Source of the DNA: Kocuria palustris
GTDB taxonomy: Bacteria > Actinomycetota > Actinomycetes > Actinomycetales > Micrococcaceae
NCBI RefSeq assembly: GCF_016907795.1
Contig: NZ_JAFBCR010000001.1
Span: forward strand, 124,001 to 188,000
Length of the DNA: 64,000 nucleotides
Direction of reading: 5' to 3'
The position numbers were made by a program, and so were the translations under genes. Each line of letters starts with the position of its first letter. Within the stretch, counting starts at the first letter, position 1. Positions 55,343-64,000 of this stretch are shown piece by piece. The notes under the pieces were generated by a model. That model had not been told where the DNA came from and searched no databases. It was given only the letters and a program-made list of their open reading frames with translations.

Positions 55343-56875
55343 GTGAGCACACACCCCCGAGATGACGCAGCAGCCGACGAGCGCACCACCGAGCCGGAGC
55401 AGCTCGGTCGTCACTGGAGTGCCGCGTCCGCGCCGCCGGAGGGGCGGCGCTGGGGACTGATCATCGCGGCCATGCTTCTGGCCGTCGTGGTGGGCATCGG
55501 CGGGCTGAGCATCTTCAAGCTGCAGCAGAACCTGGTCACCAGCCCGCTGAACCTGGGGCAGGAAGAGGCGGAGGACTCCGGGGCCACCGACATCCTCATC
55601 CTCGGCTCGGACACCCGCGCCGGTGAGGGCAACTCCCGCTACGGGGAGGTCGAGGAGGGCAACGGCGGCGGCAAGACGGACGTCATGATGCTGGCCCACA
55701 TCTCGGAGGACCGCGAGGACGTCACGGTCGTGTCCTTCCCCCGCGATCTGATGGTGGAGATCCCCGAGTGCACGGATCCGGAGACCGGCCAGACCTACCC
55801 TGCGCAGGATGCCGCCATGCTCAACTCGGCGGGGGAGAACGGCGGCCCCGGCTGCACGGTGGCAGCGATCAATGAGCTCACCGGCCTGAGCATCGATCAC
55901 TTCATGCTCGCCGACTTCGACGCCGTGACCGAGCTGTCGCGCAGCGTGGGCGGCGTGGAGGTCTGCGTGAACCACGAGGTCGACGATCCCAAGTCCGGAC
56001 TGGAGCTGTCGGCGGGCACCTCCACGGTGGAGGGCGAGCAGGCCCTGGCGTTCCTGCGCTCCCGGGCGGCCTTCGGCGACGGCGGCGACGAGTCCCGCAT
56101 CCGCTCGCAGCAGCAGTTCATGTCCTCGCTGGCGCGCAAGCTGAAGGCCGAGGGCACCCTGAGCAATCTGCCGGCGCTCTACGAGATCGCCGATGTCATG
56201 ACCCAGAACCTCCATGTGGACCAGGAGCTGGGCAATGTCACGCGCATCGTGGGGCTGGCCGGGGAGCTGGCGAATGTGGACCTCTCGCGCGTGGTCTTCG
56301 TGTCGGTGCCCGCCGAGGTCTACCCGGAGGATCCCAACCGCCTGCAGCTCGACGAGGAGCCGGCCGAGGAGCTCTTCGAGGTCCTGCGCCAGGACGGCTC
56401 CCTGACCGAGGACGGGCAGCCGGAGGCCTCCGCGTCGCCGTCGGCGAGCTCGAGCGGCAGCGCAGCTGCCACCGCCGCGCCGACCCGGCAGGCCACCCCC
56501 GAGGCCCAGGACTTCAGCCCGGAGACGGTGCCGGTCACGGTGATCAACGCCTCGGGCGCCGAGGACCGCGACCAGGAGCTGGTCGACCGGCTCGGCGAGG
56601 CCGGCTACGACCTCGCCGAGCTCGGCGAGCGGTCCGAGGAGGATCTGCCGGGCACTCAGCTGCACTACGCCCTGGGATGGGAGGGGGCCGCCGAGCAGAT
56701 CGCCGACGAGCTCGGGATCCCCGACTCCCAGATCGCCCACAGCGCGGACCTCGCCAGCGGCGTCTCCCTGACGGTCGGGGAGGACTTCGCCGAGGGTCAG
56801 ACCATGGCCGTCGACTCCGAGGTCCCGGAGCAGTACAGCGGTCAGACGGCCGAGCAGTTCACCTGCCAGCAGTGA
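55343..56875 (+). CDS. LytR-CpsA-Psr family cell-wall glycopolymer ligase
   Basis: 510 residues. A cytoplasmic tail and one membrane helix (LIIAAMLLAVVVGIGGLSIF) precede the extracellular LCP domain with TDILILGSDTRAGEG, KTDVMMLAHI, SFPRDLMVEI and the Arg pair of LAFLRSRAAFGDGGDESRI. After a Ser/Ala linker comes a LytR_C domain (PVTVINASGAEDRDQELVDR). Transfers glycopolymers onto peptidoglycan from undecaprenyl carriers. GTG start. Confidence 0.9.
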   Translation: MSTHPRDDAAADERTTEPEQLGRHWSAASAPPEGRRWGLIIAAMLLAVVVGIGGLSIFKLQQNLVTSPLNLGQEEAEDSGATDILILGSDTRAGEGNSRYGEVEEGNGGGKTDVMMLAHISEDREDVTVVSFPRDLMVEIPECTDPETGQTYPAQDAAMLNSAGENGGPGCTVAAINELTGLSIDHFMLADFDAVTELSRSVGGVEVCVNHEVDDPKSGLELSAGTSTVEGEQALAFLRSRAAFGDGGDESRIRSQQQFMSSLARKLKAEGTLSNLPALYEIADVMTQNLHVDQELGNVTRIVGLAGELANVDLSRVVFVSVPAEVYPEDPNRLQLDEEPAEELFEVLRQDGSLTEDGQPEASASPSASSSGSAAATAAPTRQATPEAQDFSPETVPVTVINASGAEDRDQELVDRLGEAGYDLAELGERSEEDLPGTQLHYALGWEGAAEQIADELGIPDSQIAHSADLASGVSLTVGEDFAEGQTMAVDSEVPEQYSGQTAEQFTCQQ

Positions 56876-56925
56876 TGCCGCGGGCAGTGCCTCAGAGGCC
56901 GGTCCGTGGTGATACGGTCGAGGCC

Positions 56926-58885
<1,960 letters not shown>

Positions 58886-58892
58886 GACCGCC

Positions 58893-59648
58893 GTGGCCCG
58901 TGGCTCGTCGTTCGCCTCGGCGTCCTATCGGGACACCGGGGTCGTGCTGCGGACCTACCCGCTGGGGGAGGCCGACCGGATCGTGATCCTGCTGACGCGG
59001 GAGCACGGTCAGGTCAGGGCCGTGGCCAAGGGCGTGCGGCGCACGAGCTCCAAGTTCGGCTCCCGGCTCGAGCCGTTCACCCTCTCGGACCTGCAGCTCG
59101 TGCACGGCCGTAGCCTGGACATCGTCTCCCAGGCGGTGGCGCGCAAGACGTGGTCCACGGCGATCGCCTCGGACTACTCCCGGTTCACCGCGGCAGCGGC
59201 CATGGTCGAGGCGGCCGAGCAGCTCTCGACCGACGACGGCCAGGAGACCCGGCCGCAGTACGACCTGCTGATCGGCGCCCTCTCCGCTCTGGCGCGGGGG
59301 CTGCACGCCCCGGATCAGCTGCTGGACTCGTACCTGCTGCGGGCCGTGGCCGCGGCGGGGTGGGCGCCGTCGTTCACGGTCTGCGCCCAGTGCGGGGACC
59401 CGGGTCCGCATCGGTCGTTCAGCGCGCAGCTGGGCGGGATGGTCTGCGATCGCTGCCGCCCGCCCGGCTCGCTGTCGCCGGACGTCCGCGTGGTCGCCCA
59501 CCTGCAGGCGCTGCTGGACGGCGACTGGCCCCGGGTGGATGCGGTCGATCCCCGCACAGCCCGGGCCGCCGCCGGTATCATCGGCGCCTACGTCCAGTTC
59601 CACCTGGAGCACGCCGTGAAGTCGCTGCCGCTCGTCGAGCGCGACTGA
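58893..59648 (+). CDS. recO: DNA repair protein RecO
   Basis: 251 residues: OB fold at the N-terminus ([20 protein letters not shown]), helical middle, zinc-type cysteines CAQCG and CDRC. Loads RecA with RecR at gaps. GTG start 5 bases after the leuA stop. Confidence 0.93.
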   Translation: MARGSSFASASYRDTGVVLRTYPLGEADRIVILLTREHGQVRAVAKGVRRTSSKFGSRLEPFTLSDLQLVHGRSLDIVSQAVARKTWSTAIASDYSRFTAAAAMVEAAEQLSTDDGQETRPQYDLLIGALSALARGLHAPDQLLDSYLLRAVAAAGWAPSFTVCAQCGDPGPHRSFSAQLGGMVCDRCRPPGSLSPDVRVVAHLQALLDGDWPRVDAVDPRTARAAAGIIGAYVQFHLEHAVKSLPLVERD

Positions 59649-59668
59649 TCCCCGTCGAGAGGACCCCT

Positions 59669-60454
59669 GTGAGCCGCTTCTCCCCGCCCCCGGCCCACCC
59701 TTCCGGTGCCGTGGCTCCGCCGATCCCGGCCCAGTTCGTGCCGCGGCATGTGGCCGTGGTGATGGACGGCAACGGGCGCTGGGCCAATGAGCGCGGCCTG
59801 CCGCGCAACGATGGCCACCGCGCCGGCGAGCGCGCCCTGGTGGACGTGGTCGCCGGGGCCATCGAGATGGGCATCCCGTACGTCTCGGCCTACGCGTTCT
59901 CGACCGAGAACTGGAAGCGCTCGCCCAGCGAGGTCGCCTTCATCATGAACTTCACGGCCGAGGTCATGCAGCGCCAGCTCGACACGTTCCACGAGTGGGG
60001 CGTGCGGATCCGCTGGGCGGGGCGCAGGCCGCGCCTGTGGCGCTCGGTGATCGACCGGCTCGAGACCGCCGAGCGGGAGACCCGCGACCACGACGTCGCC
60101 ACGCTGACCATGTGCGTGAACTACGGCGGACGGGCCGAGATCGCCGATGCCGCAGCCGCCATGGCCCGCGATGCCGCCGACGGCCGCCTCAACCCTCGGA
60201 AGATCGACGAGAAGACCCTTCAGGCCTACCTCGACGAGCCGGATCTGCCGGACGTCGATCTGTTCCTGCGCTCCTCCGGAGAGCAGCGGATCTCCAACTT
60301 CATGCTGTGGCAGTCGGCCTACGCCGAGCTCGTCTTCCAGGACGTCCTGTGGCCGGACGTCGATCGTCGGACGCTGTGGGCCGCCGTCGAGGAGTTCGCC
60401 CGTCGCGACCGCCGCTACGGCGGGGCCGTGGACAAGGTGACCGGCGGCGCCTGA
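59669..60454 (+). CDS. uppS: Isoprenyl (undecaprenyl/decaprenyl) diphosphate synthase
   Basis: 261 residues of cis-prenyltransferase: catalytic [29 protein letters not shown] and the C-terminal [19 protein letters not shown]. Makes the lipid carrier for cell-wall synthesis. GTG start chosen because GAGAGG precedes it. Confidence 0.95.
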   Translation: MSRFSPPPAHPSGAVAPPIPAQFVPRHVAVVMDGNGRWANERGLPRNDGHRAGERALVDVVAGAIEMGIPYVSAYAFSTENWKRSPSEVAFIMNFTAEVMQRQLDTFHEWGVRIRWAGRRPRLWRSVIDRLETAERETRDHDVATLTMCVNYGGRAEIADAAAAMARDAADGRLNPRKIDEKTLQAYLDEPDLPDVDLFLRSSGEQRISNFMLWQSAYAELVFQDVLWPDVDRRTLWAAVEEFARRDRRYGGAVDKVTGGA

Positions 60455-60462
60455 GCCGGTCC

Positions 60463-61563
60463 TCAGCCGCCGGGCAGGCGCTGTGCGATCTCGCGCAGCC
60501 ACCCGCTGAGATCGGCGAAGGCCCGCTCGCGCACCTGCGGGGCGGAGCGGTGGATGTCGTGCAGGCCGCTGTCGTAGGAGATCACCCGCGGCGTACGGGA
60601 CAGCACCCCGATCCCGCGCCGCACCTGCCGCACGTCCAGCACCGTGTCGCGGCGGCTGGCCAGCGGAGTCCACCACGGCAGGAACAGGCTGGCGCGGGCG
60701 GTCTGCAGCAGCACCGGGGCCTGCACCTGGGATCCGGCGAGGTGCAGCTGGCGCAGCCGCAGATGCCCCTGGTGCGCGGCCAGCAGGAAGCCGACCGTGA
60801 GCGGGAACGAGGTCTGCGGGCGCCAGCGCGGGTCCAGCTCCCATTCACCCTCGTGGTCGGCCGAGAGGCTGCGGTAGTAGCTGCTCGTCAGCCGCAGCGG
60901 CAGCGGACGGCCGTGCCAGCGCCGCGGCACCCTCCGCAGCACGGCGACCAGGGCCCGGCCCGTGAGGTCGTGGGCATGCGAGGCGATCCACGGCGTGGCC
61001 AGTGCGAGGCCCGCCGGAGGCTCCTGGGCCAGCAGGGCCGCAAGGCTGAGCAGCAGCCCTCCGGTCGAGTGCCCGATCCACACGATGCGCCCCGGTTCGG
61101 CCGGTGCGCCGTCCTCGGCGATCGCGCGCACGGCCTGCTGCAGGTCCTCGCGGTACTCGCGCATGGACTCGGCGTAGCCGGGGACGTCCGGACGGGCCAG
61201 GATGTCGTCGTCCAGGGCGCGGCCGTAGCCGTGCAGGTCCACGGCGTAGAAGCGGAACCCGGCCGCCGAGACCGTGCGGGCGAGCTCGGGATTCGCGAAG
61301 TAGTCCGACCACCCGTGGACGTAGATCACCGTGCCGGCGGGCCGCTGCCGCGCCTCGGCGTCCGTGGGACCGCGGTCGGGATCCTGCTCGCAGCCGGGGT
61401 CCTGCCCGGGGAGGTGGCGCACCAGCGTGGCGCGATCGTGGACCCCGCGCCCCGTCACCCGAAGCCGTCGGGCCTGGAACCCCGGTCCCAGCACATCCTC
61501 GCTCCACGGCCCCTCCGCACTCCCGCCATCCGGGGCGAGGGCCTGCTCCTGCACGCTGGGCAC
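60463..61563 (-). CDS. Alpha/beta hydrolase (monoacylglycerol-lipase-like)
   Basis: 366 residues. HGWSDYF oxyanion region, nucleophile elbow WIGHSTGG, acid/His region near the C-terminus (SYDSGLHDIHRS). Serine hydrolase of unknown substrate. The GTG at 61563 is preferred: AGGAGG lies 9 bases upstream, whereas the in-frame ATG 66 bases earlier overlaps the pyrD start codon on the other strand and has no ribosome site. Confidence 0.82.
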   Translation of the reverse strand: MPSVQEQALAPDGGSAEGPWSEDVLGPGFQARRLRVTGRGVHDRATLVRHLPGQDPGCEQDPDRGPTDAEARQRPAGTVIYVHGWSDYFANPELARTVSAAGFRFYAVDLHGYGRALDDDILARPDVPGYAESMREYREDLQQAVRAIAEDGAPAEPGRIVWIGHSTGGLLLSLAALLAQEPPAGLALATPWIASHAHDLTGRALVAVLRRVPRRWHGRPLPLRLTSSYYRSLSADHEGEWELDPRWRPQTSFPLTVGFLLAAHQGHLRLRQLHLAGSQVQAPVLLQTARASLFLPWWTPLASRRDTVLDVRQVRRGIGVLSRTPRVISYDSGLHDIHRSAPQVRERAFADLSGWLREIAQRLPGG

Positions 61564-61627
61564 GATGGCGGGCCTCCTGGGGCGCGATGCGAGGGAAGGG
61601 CGCCGGCATTCTGCGAGAATGTCGGTC

Positions 61628-62731
61628 ATGCGCCTCTACCCTATGTTCTTCCGCCTCGCGTTCTCCGGGATGGATCCCGAGCGGGCCCATCACCTCGGCT
61701 TCCTGGGCATCCGCCTGTGCCGCAGCCTCGGCGTCTCGGCGGTGCTGCGCCGGCTGTGCGGGCCCGGTCGCGATCAGGCCGTGGAGGTCATGGGCCTGCG
61801 CTTCCCGTCGCGCTTCGGACTGGCCGCCGGCTTCGACAAGGGCGCCCAGGGGATCCCCGCGCTGGCGGACCTGGGCTTCGGGCATGTGGAGATCGGGACG
61901 GTGACCGCCCAGGCGCAGCCGGGCAACCCGCAGCCGAGGCTGTTCCGCCTGGTCGAGGACCGCGCCGTCATCAACCGGATGGGCTTCAACAACGACGGCG
62001 CCGCAGCCGTCGCACCTCGCCTGGCCCGGGCCCGTCGCGAGCTCGACGCCGACTGGTCCGGGCGGGCCCGTCCGGTCATCGGGGTCAACATCGGCAAGAC
62101 CAAGGCGGTCGCGCTCGAGGACGCCGTGGCCGACTACCGCGCCTCGACCCGCCAGCTCGCTCCGCTGGCCGACTACATGATGGTCAACGTCTCCTCGCCG
62201 AACACCCCGGGACTGCGCGAGCTGCAGGCCGTCGAGTCGCTGCGGCCCATCCTCGCCGCCGTGCGGGAGGAGTCCGAGGCCGCTGCGGGGCGCCGCATCC
62301 CACTGCTCGTGAAGATCGCCCCGGACCTGGCCGATGACGACGTCCGCGCTGTTGCCGACCTGGCCCTGGAGCTGGGCCTGGACGGGATCGCCACCACGAA
62401 CACGACGATCGCCCGCGATGGCCTGGGGCTGCGCACCGATCCGGGGGCGGTCGCGAAGATCGGCGCCGGAGGCCTCTCGGGCGCGCCGCTGGCCCCGCGG
62501 GCCGAGGAGGTCCTGCGCATCGTCCGCGCGCACGTGGGGGACCGGCTCACGATCATCGCCGCCGGGGGAGTCGCCTCCGCCGAGGACGCCCGGCGCCGGC
62601 TGGAGGCCGGTGCCGATCTGGTCCAGGGCTACACGGCCTTCCTCTACGAGGGGCCGTTCTACGCCGCCAGGATCGTGCGCGGGCTGCGTCGCGGGAGCCG
62701 CCGTCCGGGCCGCCGCGCGCGCCGGGGCTGA
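61628..62731 (+). CDS. pyrD: Quinone-dependent dihydroorotate dehydrogenase
   Basis: 367 residues, class 2. Membrane-associating N-terminal helices (MRLYPMFFRLAFSGMDPERA) and FMN barrel with LAAGFDKGAQGIPALADLGF, the catalytic-serine loop NVSSPNTPGLRELQ, KIAPDLAD, TNTT and AAGGVASAEDA. Fourth step of pyrimidine synthesis, electrons passed to menaquinone. Confidence 0.95.
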   Translation: MRLYPMFFRLAFSGMDPERAHHLGFLGIRLCRSLGVSAVLRRLCGPGRDQAVEVMGLRFPSRFGLAAGFDKGAQGIPALADLGFGHVEIGTVTAQAQPGNPQPRLFRLVEDRAVINRMGFNNDGAAAVAPRLARARRELDADWSGRARPVIGVNIGKTKAVALEDAVADYRASTRQLAPLADYMMVNVSSPNTPGLRELQAVESLRPILAAVREESEAAAGRRIPLLVKIAPDLADDDVRAVADLALELGLDGIATTNTTIARDGLGLRTDPGAVAKIGAGGLSGAPLAPRAEEVLRIVRAHVGDRLTIIAAGGVASAEDARRRLEAGADLVQGYTAFLYEGPFYAARIVRGLRRGSRRPGRRARRG

Positions 62732-62750
62732 GCACGAGCCCTCAGGAGCG

Positions 62751-62788
62751 GCTGAAGGCCCTCTCCCCGCGGGGAGAGGGCCTTCAGC
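62751..62788. terminator. Perfect-palindrome terminator after pyrD
   Basis: A 38-base perfect palindrome built on GAAGGCCCTCTCCCC and its complement, between pyrD and a convergent gene; works for both strands. Confidence 0.88.
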
Positions 62789-62825
62789 ACAGCTGCTCGC
62801 ACCGCGCAGGAGCGAGGAGGGAGAC

Positions 62826-63455
62826 TCAGGAGGGGCGCTGGCCGCGCTTGACCTGGGGGCGGGGCATGCGAGTCGAGCGCAGGTTCATGGCGCGGGTCAC
62901 CGCGTAGAAGCTCGTGCCGGACTCGCGGCTGCCGAACTTGCGGTTCAGGCCGCGACGCACGCCGATGACCAGCAGGATGCTGTCGAGCACCGCCATGGCG
63001 ATCAGCGCGTAGAACACGGCCACACCGATCTGCTGCAACCCGGAGGGGATCAGCAGGAAGACCAGGGCGATCAGCGCGATGGGCATGAGGACCTCCGCGA
63101 CGTTCCAGCGGGAGTCGACCCAGTCGCGCACGAAGGCCTTCTGCTCGCCCTGATCGCGTGCGGGCAGGTAGCGGCGGTCGCCGGCGGCCATCCCCTGCTG
63201 GGCCGTGAGGCGCTGCTCGCGCCGGGCGGCGCGGTCGGCCTGCTTGGCGGCCTTGCGGTCCTCCGGGACCAGCGGGCGCACGCGCGCGGCCTCCTGCTGA
63301 CGGCGCGAGGGCGTGGGACGGCCCTTGCCCTCGGTCTTGGGACCGCGGTGCCGAGCCTCGTCGTGCTCCGTCTGCTCGGCCTCCGGGGCGGCGGCCGTGG
63401 AGCCGCCGACGGGCTCGTCGGTGGTCTGTGCTTCCTTGCTTCTGCGTCCGATCAC
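62826..63455 (-). CDS. DUF3043 family membrane protein
   Basis: 209 residues. A charged N-terminal half carries the family motif GKGRPTPSRRQQEAAR; DWVDSRWNVAEVLMP precedes two membrane helices (IALIALVFLLIPSG; VAVFYALIAMAVLDSILLVI). Actinobacteria-specific, function unknown. Divergent from the peptidase gene, 60 bases apart. Confidence 0.85.
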   Translation of the reverse strand: MIGRRSKEAQTTDEPVGGSTAAAPEAEQTEHDEARHRGPKTEGKGRPTPSRRQQEAARVRPLVPEDRKAAKQADRAARREQRLTAQQGMAAGDRRYLPARDQGEQKAFVRDWVDSRWNVAEVLMPIALIALVFLLIPSGLQQIGVAVFYALIAMAVLDSILLVIGVRRGLNRKFGSRESGTSFYAVTRAMNLRSTRMPRPQVKRGQRPS

Positions 63456-63515
63456 CCGTCGAGTCTAGACGACCGCCCGCGACGCAGCGCGCTGTCGTCG
63501 CTAGGATCGGCGTCC

Positions 63516-64000
63516 ATGAGCGACAGCGAGCAGACACCGCCCCTGACGGCCCCCGCCCATGTGGCCGGCATCGACCGCGAGGCCTTCCGCCGGGCGGTCG
63601 ACGACGATTTCGAGACTGTGATCGATCAGCTCACCGAGCTGGTGGCGATCCCCGGCATCGCCTGGGACTCGTTCGACCAGGAGCCCCTCGAGCGATCGGC
63701 GAAGGCCGTCGCCGCGCTGATCGAGGCCGAGGGCTTCGACTCGGTCGAGATCCACGCGGCCGACGGCTCCGAGTCCCACCCGGCGATCCTGGCCCGGAGG
63801 GAAGCCGCAGAAGGGCGCCCGACGGTCCTGCTCTACGCCCACCACGATGTCCAGCCCCCAGGAGAGCTCTCCGCCTGGACCACCCCGCCGTTCGAGGCCC
63901 AGCAGCGCGACGGCCGCCTGTGGGGCCGAGGCGCAGCCGATGACAAGGCAGGCGTGCTGGCCCACGTGGCCGCCGTGCGCGTGCTGCGCCGGATACTCGG
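63516..64000 (+). CDS. M20-family dipeptidase, 5' part
   Basis: 161 codons to the window edge. VIDQLTELVAIPGIAWDSF opens the catalytic domain; metal ligands in LLYAHHDVQPPG and GRGAADDKAGVLAH are those of M20 zinc peptidases (carnosinase/succinyl-diaminopimelate desuccinylase relatives). The C-terminal part is outside the window. Confidence 0.88.
   Translation, partial: MSDSEQTPPLTAPAHVAGIDREAFRRAVDDDFETVIDQLTELVAIPGIAWDSFDQEPLERSAKAVAALIEAEGFDSVEIHAADGSESHPAILARREAAEGRPTVLLYAHHDVQPPGELSAWTTPPFEAQQRDGRLWGRGAADDKAGVLAHVAAVRVLRRIL

Noticed and set aside
61621-61635. Divergent start codons of pyrD and the hydrolase overlapping in CATG
   Set aside because: A GTG 66 bases inside the hydrolase has AGGAGG at proper spacing, so the overlap is probably an artefact of choosing the longest frame.

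Overview
The window is about 70% G+C chromosomal DNA from a member of the Micrococcales, most likely family Micrococcaceae. This rests on gene order as much as composition. The runs degV-comEA-comEC-holA, rpsT-pemK-lepA-PP2C-hemW and hrcA-dnaJ-rsmE-phoH-ybeY-era ... leuA-recO-uppS-pyrD are the usual chromosomal order there. No rRNA, tRNA or CRISPR array was seen.

Region 1 (1-5268): the end of a degV-like gene, comEA, a tiny secreted peptide, a secreted metallophosphoesterase and the first 353 codons of comEC. Region 3 (39092-64000): the rest of comEC, then holA, rpsT, a PemK/MazF-like gene, lepA, a PP2C-like phosphatase, hemW, DUF4870 and DUF3097 genes, hrcA-dnaJ-rsmE-phoH-ybeY-era, an LCP cell-wall ligase, leuA with a leader peptide, recO, uppS, an alpha/beta hydrolase, pyrD, a DUF3043 gene and the start of an M20 peptidase.

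Region 2 (5268-39093) is a 33.8-kb integrated element that splits comEC. The break is clean. Deleting the element at a shared GG dinucleotide rejoins comEC in frame through its conserved HLTAVSGSN motif. The left end carries the N-terminal catalytic part of a large serine integrase, reading inward from the attachment site. Its C-terminal part lies 22 kb away on the opposite strand, so the element has been rearranged, lacks an intact integrase of its own and is probably trapped.

Cargo from left to right: (a) an IS3-family copy; (b) a heavy-metal block with a CDF exporter, a DsbA-like/VKOR disulfide pair, a CmtR-type sensor, a P1B-4-type ATPase, LspA and CadD, then a methyltransferase and a DinB-like gene; (c) three nested insertion sequences (IS256 remnant, IS3, IS30); (d) a 6-kb block of VanZ-like protein, lantibiotic-immunity-type ABC exporter and two-component system, bounded by 25-bp direct repeats; (e) an Abi_2 abortive-infection gene preceded by a structured leader RNA; (f) scrapyard DNA with a broken resolvase, a broken ilvE and the integrase C-terminus; (g) a long leftward defence island: a three-ORF micro-operon, HEPN-RES, two unknown proteins, an RHH-YfbU protein under a palindromic operator, AbiV, and Gabija (gajB, gajA) at the right end.

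The element therefore couples cadmium/zinc and probably peptide-antibiotic resistance with several phage-defence genes, at the cost of the DNA-uptake channel gene. The least explained parts, and the best candidates for something new, are the RHH-YfbU operon with its unknown partners (31129-34149) and the micro-operon at 28714-29628.
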